Origin: Diospyros lotus
Lineage: Eukaryota; Streptophyta; Magnoliopsida; Ericales; Ebenaceae
DNA: 64,000 nt
Direction of reading: 5' to 3'
Assembly (NCBI RefSeq): GCF_014633365.1
Contig: NC_068349.1
Location: 24,318,753-24,382,752, forward strand
The notes beneath the pieces were generated by a model. It worked only from the letters and a program-made list of their open reading frames with translations, did not search any database and was not told where the DNA came from. Shown here in pieces: positions 10,655 through 22,970 of the stretch. Position numbers and translations under genes: made by a program. The number at the start of each line of letters is the position of its first letter. Position 1 is the first letter of the stretch.

Positions 10655-13106
10655 TGGGATAATAATTTTTTTTCTATTTAAAACTACGACTAAACCATAT
10701 CATTGTTCTTATCCATGCCAAAATCTCCATACAAATAATCTCGGAAAAGAATCATCATAAACATTAAATGCGGAAGCTAAGAATTGAACCTAACATCTTA
10801 ATATTAATCATAAATCAGTTCTTATATCACGGGAACATAAATTTCTCAACTAACATTAACCCTAAATAGGGTTCTACATCATCATTCCTTAAAACGTTCA
10901 GAATTCAAAGTAGTAGAACTTAAATACATGAGCTACATAACATACATTCAACTCATCATACAACTCATCATGTACTTTGCTAAATGCCATTTCATACCTC
11001 ATTCATCCTCATTTCTACTACAATCTCTATCTGGAACGTTTGAATATTTCAGGGACAAAACCTAAGTTAGATGATGAATCATCTAAGTAAGGGAACAAAA
11101 TATTTACTGCTCATGTATGTATGCAATGCACATAACATCATAACTCTCATATTTGAGTCGACTGCACCTTAAGATTACCGGCCATTTTTTCAATCTCCCT
11201 GCCAGATCGAGGTGTATGGGTGTACCCTTGGCAAAGCAACGGCGCCAGTACCTAATCCCAAACCCATGCAACAAATGACCGTGAATCCCATCATGCTTAT
11301 ATGCATGTTTCATAAATCAAAACATGTAAATGCATTCTACATGACATACTCACAACAAGGCATGACAAGATGATAAGATCATAAAACTAAATCCAGTTGA
11401 GAAGTACCACTTACTTTTAGCTTGAAGTTCGGGATACCTCGAAAAACACCCATCGCCTCGATCTGTGTGTCCAACCTCGATTTTTGTGCAAACCTCAAAA
11501 GTTGCACAAATCACTAATTCTTGAGCACAATAATCCTATAAAACATATTTATCATGAAAAATATCAATACTTTAATTTCTCCACATTTTCCTTCATTTTT
11601 CCTTCTAAAATCCAAATAAATACTTCTTAAACTATTTTCTCAAATCTTTTTCCATAACAATTCATAATAACCTATGAGCTTTAAGAGAAAATTACTGAAC
11701 TTACCTGGATGCTGCGTTTTCACGCTAAACGAGGTTGTTCAGTGCAAAAATCGAGACATCGGGAGGGCAAACACTAAATCTTTTTGGATAAACCCCCATA
11801 AAATATTTTTCTTGATTTTTCCAATATTTTTTCAGATTTTTTCGGACTTCCCATGCGCCCGCACGCGTTAGGGCAACTGGTGGCGTGTGAAAACCAGCGC
11901 ATGTCGACCACACGCCGATTGTTTCTCCAGTGACGGCTTGCCAGCGATTTAGGCCGACTCCACTAGCTTTCTCGCCTTGATGAATCGATCATGATGGTCC
12001 ATCTTGGGCCTCCAAATGAGCACCGGAAGGCGTCCAATTGGCCAGCCAAAACTTCGGCTAGGCGGACCACTCTTTTTTTTTGGCAAAGCTCGAAACCCCA
12101 TCAAAACAGCACCAAAATGCTTTTAAATCTCCAAAAATGGTCCACCACACGTGGAAAAAAAAAATCCCTTTATTCCCATTGCTCAATTTGTTCAATAACA
12201 CGACCAATTTGAAACTCAAAGTCTCTCCAGATTCGGCCTTCATGGATGCCTATTTATAGGCAAATTCGAGCATTCAAATACCCTTAGCCGCCTTACCTGA
12301 CCCCTTAAGAGTCTCTACCTCCCCTAGATCGGCCTCCAGCGAGCCTTATCCGACCACAAAAACCCACTTACAGGCGCGACAAACAGGCCAGTTTTCTAGT
12401 CGAATTTTCTTTGAATTCCAGCCATCTATGTGGCCGTTACCGGCCAAGACTTGTCCTAAAAGGGTCCCTGACCATTGCTCGTGGGTTCCCCGTGGCCAAT
12501 TTTTCGAATGGAATGGGCTGGTCGGCCATTGTTGTTTACTAGTTTTCTTGAAATTGCATTTTGACCCATCAAACTTTGGCTTTTCTCACTTTGGCCCATT
12601 TCACATAGCCCCTTAACTTTCCATAATCGCTTTCAAGACCCTCAAGTCCTAAAACATCCATTTGACCCCCAAAAATTCTAGAAAAACATCTTTTCGACCT
12701 CCCTCCAGTAATTTTGGAAAACTGCACTTAGGCCCGAATCTTTGTTTTGGCCTTAAACCCTTTCATTTCTTCCTGAGACTACTGAAGGGTTGTTCCTTAT
12801 GAAAAACTGAAGCCCCCTCAATCTTCTGTTGACTTCCCGGAAGTCCCTTATAATAATTCAGTTTTGCAGCCTAAATAGTAGTTGCATTTTAGCTGCACGA
12901 AAAATCGTTCCTGATCCAATTTCTTCAGATATCATAAATCATGTCTTGAAATGCTCATCAAATTTGTATCATTTTCCTTAGATATCTCGGTTCCAAGGCA
13001 CTCTCTGCAGTCGATTTGATACTTATAACTACTATCAAGTCAAATTTTCGGTATTCTAAACTTACTTAAATTATGTGGTAACCTCATGAAAATATGGGTT
13101 CTTATA
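10655..13106 (-). mobile_element. Probable gypsy-type LTR (solo or fragment), minus strand
   Basis: Read on the minus strand, the sequence begins near 13106 with TATAAGAACCCATATTTTC, close to the TGTAAGACCCATATTTT start common in plant gypsy LTRs. It contains a TATA box CTATAAATAGG (plus 12248-12258) followed by a transcribed-looking stretch. It could end near TG at 10655. No matching target duplication was found and no primer site or coding region adjoins it, so the ends are approximate. The reading frames inside (11104-12616) are not proteins I recognise. Confidence 0.4.
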
Positions 13107-14700
13107 GGGAAAGTAGGAGCTTCCACAAGCTAGCTTGGGATAGGCAACCACCTTCCTAGCAATGAGGTTGAAATGCTGGAAGGGGGACCTATTCTTAGCC
13201 TTCTTCACCATTTTCTCCCTCATTCCATGTTATTTGCAATGGTAGTCTCAAAAGGAGGTACATGGAAGACAGAGCTCAATTATAATTATGGCTAAGTGCT
13301 TTGATGACAAAGAGGGCTAACCACAAGAAGATGGTATTTCCCCAAGTTAGAAACATCATCAACTTATCTGAGACGATAAAAAAGGCTAACTAGAGGAGCT
13401 GTGGGGCAGCTTCTTTGACCAAAAGATGGGGAGTCTTTTGGAAAAGGTACGAAAGTTGGTTCTCGGCTCCCCAAGTGCTAATCTGGAAGGCTTGAGAGCA
13501 TAGCCCCATCAAGAATGGCTCCAAAGACCTTATATGATAATAGCTTGCAAAGGCTGATGTCTACCCAAAGGTACCGATTCCGATTGTTAGGGCTTCCTTA
13601 TATAGATCTAGTGGAAGGTAGGAAATCTTATGAGGAGCTTTGGAACAACCTCTTATTTGACTTTCTATATGTTTCCCAATGATGGTGCCAAATTGTTGGT
13701 GTTGGACTACAACAATTAAAATTTATTTGTTTCAGGAAAACTTAGAGAGCAGTTCACAGAACAAGAGGCATCCCTTGGCCTTCGTGCCTGGTCTGTCATC
13801 ACCGAGGGGAAATGAAGTCGTTTGAGGTGGACTCGATCCACAAGCCCAGAAAAGACTCGATCCAGTGGCTAGGAGAGTTATGGAGGAACCAAAAAGTAGG
13901 GAATACTGTGATGAGTCGAGAGATCTTCCATCTCGAGAGCAGATTTGCAAGACAGAAAGCAGTTAGCGGCATGCAGGGATTCCTCTCGCACGGGCTCTCT
14001 GATGCTTAATTCAAATGAGGTTTTCGATGTAGTGCAAGAAGTAGCACCAGTAAAATGCAAAGATGTCGTGCAGGAGACTTGTTTGATGATCAAGGGGGGT
14101 GTTCATTATTGCTAGCAATATTTGCTTAATTTTCGTTGGCTGTGTTAGTATGTACTTATGTTTGTCTTCTTTTGTCCCCAAAACTAGAGAGTTGGGGGCC
14201 ATTTATAGGCATCAAGGGGGACATGAACATGTGACACGTGCATGCGAGGGTGCACTGTGCTTTCTCGAGAAAAGGTGATGTGTCTCCCCCATTCGAGGTG
14301 TTGTTTCGGGGTTAAGCTCGAAAAGGGTCTTTAACAAAATCCCTCCCCCCGCCCCCGGTGGGAAAGGTCCCCTTGGAAGGAAGAGGGCATGGAATAGACA
14401 AGGCCGCATTGCTACGGAGCAATGCAGGGTAATGTAGGTGGGAGACATGTTTTCCTACATTCATCCCAAGAGTATGGCTCAACTAGGTAGAGACTATGAT
14501 ATCAAGTTAGAGAAGCTAGTCTAGAATAGATGGTGATTCCTCAAGGGGGATATGCTCCAACCCTGGAAATATCTTCTCCAAATGGATGGCTCCTTTTGAG
14601 ATTGCTAGTGCAATTGGCTATTTCGGGAAGACTCTTTCTTGAAGGCTATGTTACAACAACTTGAAATTTTTTTCTAGATAAGCCCTTCTTTCAATTTTAA
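13107..14700. other. Unassigned repeat-like DNA
   Basis: This segment is less AT-rich than the DNA to its right and has several short open frames on both strands (for example 13732-14448), none resembling a known protein. It may be an old retroelement internal region. No LTR pair, primer site or conserved motif was seen. Confidence 0.35.
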
Positions 14701-15249
14701 TGTAAAAACATAATTTTACTTCAAAACCAATCTTTTATTTGAATTGGTTTGTTTAATTAAGATGGAGCTTATAAAATAAAAATAATAATGAAGCGTCTAA
14801 TTTCTAAAAGTAGGTAAAAAAAAAAATAGGTTTGATGAAAATAAATGCAGGGAGCAGCGGTTTTCTTCTTCTGGTCATCTGGGTGTACTACAAATGGTGA
14901 ATGGTGAATGGGGAATACGCGTTGACGCACATGGGGAAGGAAGCACCGACACCCCCCAAAGATGGATTAAGCAAACAAACAGGCAAGTAATAGATTTCCA
15001 GTTCAAAGAGATACGCATCCCTATTCATTTGTACATATTATATCATATGTCCTTCCTTCCGTCCAAGTGTGAAAAGCAGAGGGCGACTAGTCATATTTGA
15101 GAATTGGTGATTCGATTAGAACATTGACTGACTGACCTTTACCCAAACAACTTCTTCATCTGCTTTCCCTCCTTAATTGCTTAATTCCGCCAATATCCAG
15201 TCTAGCTCTAATTCATTTGCCATCCCCATCACCCACCTTCAAACCACTA

Positions 15250-15270
15250 CCCCCCCCCCCCCCCCCCCCC
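15250..15270. repeat. Poly-C homopolymer
   Basis: Twenty-one consecutive C bases. Such runs are prone to length error in sequencing and can form G-quadruplex or i-motif structures. Confidence 0.9.
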
Positions 15271-16650
15271 AACAATATTTGATAGCACGATGCATGCATG
15301 TGCCCATGACGTCCCATGACGTTGTAACATTCGGACAGGCCCCACTCTCATTTTCATTATTATTCATGTATATCCTCCTCCTCGTCCAATAATGATATTA
15401 TTTTTATTAATGGATGAAAACTACCTCACGTAAGATGATTAAATTATCTGTACTTTGTTTTTACTTTAGAAAAATAAAAATAAATGAAATGTGGATGTTA
15501 AGGTCATTTTGTGCAATTGATCTTCTCCATTTGGCCTCTGGTTCAAAAACAATATCACCGTCCATTTTTTTTTTATAGGATTTTTGAATAAAAAAATATC
15601 ACTATTACCAATAATCACCCCAAAGTTTTCACAGCTACTTTCACATTTCAAAAATAGTAATAACCGTCTTTATTGTTAAATGAAAGGACAAAATAATCAT
15701 TTTATGCTTTATTCTCTCTTCTCTTTCTACTAATTCTTTCTCTTATTATTTTAAAAAAAACATAAACAACCTGTGATAGTTGGTCACCGATGATCATTGG
15801 ATATCTAGATTTAATTGAACCCAAATTGGGTCGAAATTCAAACTCGTGTGGTGTTCAATCTAGCTTCGGTATGAAACTCAAACTAAACACCAACTCCATT
15901 GAATCTAGATATATCTCAAACCCATATCTTGGTTCAAGGATAAGAAAGAGAGAAATCTTCATCTCTCGTCTCAATCAAAGAAAACCTTTCTCTAGAAATC
16001 AAGAGGGTTTAATGTATAGAGAATGTTGGTTAAAGGATTGTTGTCGTGATGAACTATTGCCATCGCCATTGGTAAACTTAGAGAGAGGGGGATGGGGGAA
16101 TAAAAAAGAGAGTTTAAGAAGATAAAAAAAGAAAAAATGAGTTTTAAAATATAAGATTATTTTAATTATTTTAAAATATTTAATTAAGATTAACTAACAA
16201 TATGAAAAATTGTTGCATAATATTAAACCTCAAGTATATGGATTGTATTTTTTCAGACATTAAGGGTAGTTCTTGTAATTATCTAAACTTTAGAAGTATC
16301 TAATGTAATTATTTTTTGTGATAATTATATCTTATCTTAATAAATTTTTTATTTAATGGAGAAATTACCAAAAAGATTATTTAACTTTTGGCACTCAAGT
16401 ATATATCAACTTTGTAACGAACTGTAAAAAATGATTAATTCTATACCAAAACATTAAATTGTGTAACAATTTCATTGCACCGCTAGATAAAACTAATAAC
16501 ATCTAATTTTAATCGACCAAGTGCTCCACTCATCAACAATTTCAAATTGGAATTAATTTTTTTATTAACGAATTCTTGCTTCCATTAAAATTGTTTTCCT
16601 GTATCTCCATGTGTTTTACATATACACATATATACATATAGTAGAATTTC

Positions 16651-16764
16651 CTATTGCCTAAGGGATAGGAAAGGATGGTACTTTGCTTTTACTTTTTTGC
16701 AAGCCGACTATTGCCTAAGGGATAGGAAAGGATGGTACTTTGCTTTTACTTTTTTGCAAGCCGA
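16651..16764. repeat. Perfect 57-bp tandem duplication
   Basis: The unit beginning CTATTGCCTAAGGGATAGG at 16651 is repeated exactly from 16708, followed by the first five bases of a third unit. No mismatch was seen between the two copies, so the duplication is recent or an assembly artefact. Confidence 0.9.
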
Positions 16765-18937
16765 CTATTTTCACAGATTCATACTCATAAGTCATAACCG
16801 CGCTTTGACTAGAGCAGAGATGGTGTACGGAATGAACAGTATACAACGAAAGAAAGGGGAAAGACAGTAATACAATGGTTGTTACTCTTGTCTTTATTTT
16901 TGAAAAATAGAAAGTATATGAGTAGAATTTAATTTTATTTTATTTAAATAAAATGTGAACAAAGTTACAGCCATAGCTTTTTACATTAAATTACAAGCTA
17001 CAAAATATATTAATCTCTTTCCATTGGATGGAACACAAACTAATTAATTTGAGCTTTGGATTGTTTTATAGATATATGCATATATACTACTTTGAGTATT
17101 TACGTCAAAATATAGAAACTAATAATATGCTCTCTTTTTTATTTTTTTTTAGATTAATGATACTTGGTTTTAAAAAATAATAAAATTATTTATTAATATA
17201 TTTCCTTTGCCCTTCATACACCCACAAAAATTAGAGTTGGTAGAGTTCCTTCTCAGGCCTCTTTTTCTTTTTTATTATTATGATTGTCTCCAAAATAAAT
17301 AAATAAATTATTTATAAAAAATAAATTTATTTATTCTTTTTGTACATATGAAATTATAATTAATTTATTAAAGATAAAATAATTTATTTTTAAATTAATA
17401 TAATCGAGAATATTATAGTGCTCACGTTAGACAAGATAACGTTTGCTTAACGGGGACAAAATGAGGGGTCGTGTGCCTCTCCCCCAAATACCCCTGCTTC
17501 GTTATATGCCTGCATTAAACAAACTCGATACGAGTAGAAGAATAAATTTATCAATGTAATAATTAATTTTCTTACTAAGTTGCAACAAAAAGAATGCTCA
17601 AAACAAAATAAAACAGATGGACGGAGGGAGGGATTTGTACTTCACAGGAATTTCCATTTTTCAATTCCAAAACTAAAGTCAAGCGTCCAGATGTCGTTTT
17701 CCACCTTTGTTCCACGTGTAATTGAGAAACCGTATTTTCACAATTGTCGTGTATCTCATGCGTTCTATTGCAAAATACAAGAAACAACATACAACATAAA
17801 AACCTCACCAATTTTCACAAATTTAATTATTTATTTTATCATTCACTTGAAATGTTAATATTTCTTGTTTTTTTTAGCCAACATAAAAAACTCGAAAGAT
17901 TCTCAATTATAGACAAATTATTTCACATTATTTAAAACTCACGATTAGTCTTAATTCAATTTATGAGTACGAATAAACTCGTCACAAGCGGAATTTAAGA
18001 TATATTCTTTAAGATAAACATACGCAATTACACAGTCTTACACTTAAATAGAATCAAACCCATTATCTGGCAATTTGGAGCTTCACCATTTGGATAATGT
18101 TATTTGTATGTAAAATTTACACTTGAGAAATTATTGGTGTATATTTTCAGAAATTAGTAATATTCTTTTACAAAATTATTATTATCATTTTTTGAAATTA
18201 ATTAATAACTTTATAAAAATATAAATTTATTTTTTTCAAATAACATTACTCTTAACTTTATGCATAGTAATAGCAGAAAATATTGGGATTCTTAATAATT
18301 ATCACATTCAGATGGGTAAGAGACGTCTGCAATGAAAACTACGATTGTCTCAAAACAACTATAAGTCTACAAACTTGTTTTGAGAAAAAAAAAAAATATA
18401 TATATATATACTTTATTTTTAATTAAAAAATAATTTATTAAATAATATAAAATACGATATATTAATTATCAACAAATAAAAGTGTTTTTGAATAAAAAAA
18501 AAAAGCAAGACATAATAAACACACAACAATAAGGGAGCATTACCCTGAGAGGGGTACGTTATTAATTCCATTTATTTTTATTATGGCTAAGAAAATAATT
18601 AACATGTTATAAATATATTTTATTTTAACTAATATATATACATTTTCTATATTATATTTTTAATATTTAAACACTTTGTTAATTGGTAATCACCAGTCAA
18701 TGAAAGTGTTCAAAGATTAATAATAAAGTACAATAAGAGACGTCTATTTGTATTTCAATTTTGGAATAAGTTGAGTCGAGTTAAAAGTAAATTAAATTCA
18801 TTATAACTTAATTATTAGCAAAGGGAACCTTGGAACATATCAAAAGTCATTACTATCTAGTATAACTTAAAAACTATACTTTCTAATGCAAATAATATAT
18901 TGAATATTACCAATACTCTCGATATAATATATCATTA

Positions 18938-19560
18938 GAATACCTAAAATCAGTTTGGACTACAATTCATTTTGCAATCCAAACTAATCAATCAAAATAA
19001 CATCATTTTGATTCTTTCCTTCTCCTCTCTTTCCCATTCTCTTATCTTCTTCCCTTCTCTTTCTTTAAGAATTGTTGAATATCCAACTATAGGGCTCACT
19101 AGCAATGCGATAGGAAGGAACAATGGTGACAAAGGGTCATTCGGATGACTGAGAAGGTGAAGGTTCGTGCTAGCAATTCTGTTGCTGTCAAATTTGCCTT
19201 CAACATCTACCTTGCTATCACTCATTTTGGTTGCCTTGCCACTGTATCATTGCCATCAAATCTACGAACAACGTTTGCTTCGCTATCGCTCGCTCAATTG
19301 CCTTGTCATCTCTTTTTCTCGTTGCATTGTTAGTTTTAGTCTCGATTGTCCCACCGTCAGATAATCAGATTATAAGAGAAAAGAAAAGAATGATTCTTAC
19401 AAAAAAAAGAAAGGAAGAGGAAAAGAGAAGAGGAGAAGTGGAGAAGTGGGTAAGGAAAAGAATAGTATGAAAACGACATCCTTCCGATCAAGACAATGTC
19501 ATTTTGATTAGTTTGAACTACAAAACGAATTATAATCTGAATTTATTTTTAAGTATTCCT
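18938..19560. mobile_element. MITE-like element with long imperfect inverted repeats
   Basis: The left arm around 18965-19012 (ATTCATTTTGCAATCC, then AAACTAATCAATCAAAATAAC) is an imperfect inverted copy of the right arm around 19488-19530 (GTCATTTTGATTAGTTTGAAC, then TACAAAACGAAT). The symmetry extends inwards into a C/T-rich stretch on the left (about 19015-19065) and a matching G/A-rich stretch on the right (about 19375-19460). It also extends weakly outwards. There is no coding capacity. Exact ends and TSD were not resolved. The long arms suggest a Mutator-like or foldback element. Confidence 0.5.
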
Positions 19561-19698
19561 ATCTACCATTTATGTAAACTATTGGTACTATATAATATAC
19601 TCTTTAGATCATACACAAACATATTTTTACATTATAAAGTACCCATAATTATGTTAAGATTTTTCTATCATCGGATGGGTGGAGAAATACTCTTTCAT

Positions 19699-20411
19699 CA
19701 GAGCCGGCCCAACAAAGTTGGGGGCCTTAGGTGAAAAGGTTTGTTGAGACCTTTCTGTATTAATTTTTTTTATAAAAAAATAAATAATATATTTTTTTAT
19801 ATAAATATTTCATCATTTTATTAAATAAATAAAATTAAAATTCAATCAATTACAAAATATAATAATCTCTTAACGATAATAAATTTTCAACTAAATAAGA
19901 AAAAAAAGCCAAACAACTTACAATAATAAAGAAAGAAAAATAAAACTTTTTTTTTTTTGAAAATCTAAGAAAATCAGTGCGAGCAAAAAACTATACATTC
20001 GTGATTTTCTTATAGAGAGAAACAAAACATAACATTAAACTAATAGTATTAAAGGATAAAATTCACCAATAACAACTTTTTATTCTACAAATATGTGTTA
20101 GACTATGTTCACATTTATATAAAATTAATTTTTCTTATCTTTTGAGATGCAAAATTATTGATTAAATCTCCATAATCAAGTTTATCTAATAAATTATGTG
20201 TTTTATGGGCAACAACACCATAGCAACAATTAAAAAATGAAAAATGGTGAAGGAAGTTAAAAAAATTTAAAATGTTTTATATTTAATTTTTAATAAAATA
20301 TTAATTATTAATATATATATATAAATATTATAAATTTCTAAAATCTAGGGTCTTCTAATTTGAGTGATCTAATGTCATGACATAAATGACTTAAAGGTAG
20401 GGCCGGCCTTG
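19699..20411. mobile_element. hAT-like non-autonomous DNA element
   Basis: The left end CAGAGCCGGCCC and the right end GGGCCGGCCTTG are inverted with 10 of 12 matches. They are flanked by an 8-bp duplication with one mismatch: TCTTTCAT (19691-19698) and CCTTTCAT (20412-20419). Ends starting CAG(A/G)GCCGGCCC with 8-bp duplications are typical of hAT-superfamily elements. The 713-bp interior is AT-rich and encodes no transposase. Confidence 0.75.
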
Positions 20412-20600
20412 CCTTTCATCACTGTTTCGAGAATTAGGGAGCGGTGCCAATGGAGCCCAGTTCTGAGTCAGAGAAGTTATTGGGATTCTTTGAATGGGGA
20501 AGGCAGAGTCACGTGGACCTTTGGCTTCATTTGCACCGGAGAGAAGGGGACCAGCGGTCTGGTCTGTGATCATTTTGGTGACAGGGATACATGGTAAAGA
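20412..20600 (-). other. Possible gene or exon relic interrupted by the hAT-like element
   Basis: This is a G+C-rich island in AT-rich DNA. On the minus strand an ATG at 20573 opens a frame through the duplication at 20412-20419 into the hAT-like element. If the element is skipped and one duplication removed, the frame continues about 14 codons into the left flank (down to about 19670) before a stop. I do not recognise the peptide, which is rich in Pro, Ser, Asn and Arg. It could be a terminal exon, an old gene fragment or chance. Confidence 0.25.
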
Positions 20601-22137
20601 TTTTTTTATTTTTATTTCTATTACTATTTTTAATTTAGTGTTTAAAGATAGTCACGTAACACACAAATATAACACTAACAAATACTATTTTTAAACAAAT
20701 TTATATTAAGAAAAATGGCATGTATAAAAAAAAATGAAATTAATCAAATTATACACAATGGATCCACTTAAAGTAAACAAATCTATTATTATTTGAACAC
20801 AATAATGAATTTATTTACTGGGTATAGAGCAGTTACGATATAAGCACTTCAATTCTTAAGTTATACACTAAACTTTGTCTGAAAACTTAATGTATGAGGG
20901 ACCATCTATCTATAAAAAAGTATAGAATTTTGTGATCAATATCTCTGATATTGCGAAATCTATTAAAATTAAAATTTTTATAGATAATATTTATTTTTGT
21001 CACAAAACTCTTAGATAAATTTTCAGATGTTAAAATTATCTTATTTGAGTTTTATTCAAGACCTCACCCAAAAGAGGAGAAATTTACATGATAATCTCTA
21101 GAATGTTATGGTCTCCTATAACTTGGTTACAGTCTCTGAAAAAATGTCATATCTCTTGGCTTCTTTTGATTTCTAAAAAGACTTCGGGAAGACTTATCAC
21201 ATATCCAAGAGACATTCACTCTCCAAGATACCATTTTTAACCCAAAATGATATTTTAGATTTTTGGAGTTTTGTCTTTTAACGGGGTTTTGTTTATGGCA
21301 CATCAAAACCTTTTTTTTGTTCCTCTTGTCATTTCGCTCATGATCTGAATGATTAGTGCAACTCAACAAAAAGAATATTTGTGTGTTTTAGTTCGTATTT
21401 GGACAAAGTCATTCGACTTTGTTATTTTTCATTTAGAATTTTAGTTTTAAATTTAGTATTTAATTACATATATAATTGTTATTTGAAATTGAATTCTAAA
21501 AGGAAGATAAAATTGGACCAAGAAATAGAAAGCCTTAAAATGAGGCCTACGTATAAATGTCATTTCAAATCACAAAATTTAAAAATTCAAGTATTTGAAA
21601 TTAAAATAAAATTATTTTCAAATTTCTCTATTCAAACTGGACCTAAATTTATTTACCTAGCTAATGTCAAACTAGGTTAGGACATGGGAGTGCATATGGT
21701 GGCACGTAGTCGTAAAGGGTGTAATTTCACCGTCCAACTCAAAATGCTACCGAATGCAATGCACCTAAAGATTCAAAATATATATATATATATATATATC
21801 CACACACATATCACTATTACGCGACTTACCAATTATGGTTCCTAAAATAGTGGACTGCCATGATGAAAATCAAATTGAACGGGCATAAGATTGTCTGAGG
21901 CTGAGCCATTACTATGAATTATATATGAAAACAACTGGTTAAATTGGATTTTCTTGAGTGAGAGCAGCAGGAATTATAATTAAATCCAGAATCCAGGGAG
22001 GGGCTGGCACGAGCTTCAGCCTGAAGCCCGTGCCAGCCTCAACCAAAATATTTATATATATAGGTTTACAAATGGTATAGTGATAGCGGTGGTTTAATTT
22101 GCTGTCGATCGAGATATTCTTCTTCACTCACAAGTCT
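20601..22137. other. AT-rich intergenic DNA
   Basis: No gene is seen. It holds a TA dinucleotide repeat at about 21778-21800 and A/T homopolymers. Short frames at 21127-21680 lack recognisable features. Confidence 0.5.
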
Positions 22138-22325
22138 AATTAAGTAAGTGGGTACATGTCTTACGGGGATAATCAATGAGAGGTTCTGTGTTCGATCCGT
22201 GGTTGCTGATGAATTTCATGATTAACTTCTTCTTTACATATGTGGGATCGACGGGAAGAGACCCTTGAGGTGAGGGATTCAATGCCCAAAAGAGTTGTTT
22301 AATTAATTCACAAAATATATATGTA
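22138..22325 (+). mobile_element. Possible tRNA-derived SINE
   Basis: TAAGTAAGTGGGTA (about 22140-22153) resembles a pol III A box. TGTGTTCGATCCGTGG (about 22187-22202) resembles a B box (GGTTCGANNCC), at a spacing of about 40 bases, which suits tRNA-derived SINEs. No target duplication was identified and the 3' end is uncertain. Confidence 0.35.
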
Positions 22326-22718
22326 AAATACCCTGGAGTTAATTATAGGAATAATGCAGTGCAAAAATTAAAAAAAGAAACAATATAAATTAAAATAACA
22401 AGCCGTTGGATGCGAATGTTAACACTATATACTAGCTAGCTACAAATTAAATTAATTAAAGGTTGTATGTATGTATGTATGTATGCATGCCAGCAAATAC
22501 AAACAAACGCTCTAGATTCACCCACCCGCCCACCCACCCTTCCTTTTCATCTCGATGCCTCTGTTTTTCTCTTTACATACATATGCCAGTCATTTTCATT
22601 TGTCATTTTATGGTGTGATGTACCGGCAGTGTACATCAACAACGGACGGACGTCACAGGAATATTGTTTGTGAATTGGTTTTCCACATTGGCCAAAGATA
22701 TATTGTCAAGTAGAGACA

Positions 22719-22724
22719 CACGTG
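22719..22724. promoter_or_regulatory. G-box upstream of the bHLH gene
   Basis: A perfect palindromic CACGTG lies about 250 bp before the start codon at 22971. G-boxes are the preferred sites of MYC-type bHLH factors, so feedback by this gene's own product or relatives is plausible. An ACCAACC MYB-type (AC-element) motif lies nearer at 22903-22909, with a weak TATA-like CTATACATATA at 22877-22887. Confidence 0.55.
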
Positions 22725-22970
22725 AAAATGCTGCCGGACAGCGACCCTACCGTGGATCGCCCCCTTTTAAGCCTAGGACATCCTGCTAGCTCTCTTGTCA
22801 CTTCCAACTCCGCCCTTCCATTCCATATCACTGTTTATGCCCTCTTAATTAATTTGCAGTATCGATCCCCGATTGCCTATACATATACCAAGTTAGTTAG
22901 TTACCAACCATATATCTTCCAAGTATTCATCCTTCAATTTTAATTAAATTCTAAACGATCGAGGACGTCC

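Larger units (their letters stand above)
14701..18937. other. AT-rich intergenic DNA
   Basis: No gene is supported. It includes a 21-base C run at 15250-15270, T/A homopolymers and AT-rich blocks (about 17280-17400 and 18390-18470). One 111-codon frame at 15790-16125 starts with ATG but has no recognisable domain or supporting context, and I do not call it a gene. Confidence 0.5.

Noticed and set aside
10655..13106. Complete solo LTR with target duplication
   Set aside because: No matching 5-bp flanks could be found at either candidate end, so it is listed only as a probable LTR.
15790..16125. 111-codon open frame with ATG
   Set aside because: No domain, homology or promoter context I recognise, in AT-rich intergenic DNA. 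It could be a small gene, but the sequence alone does not support it.
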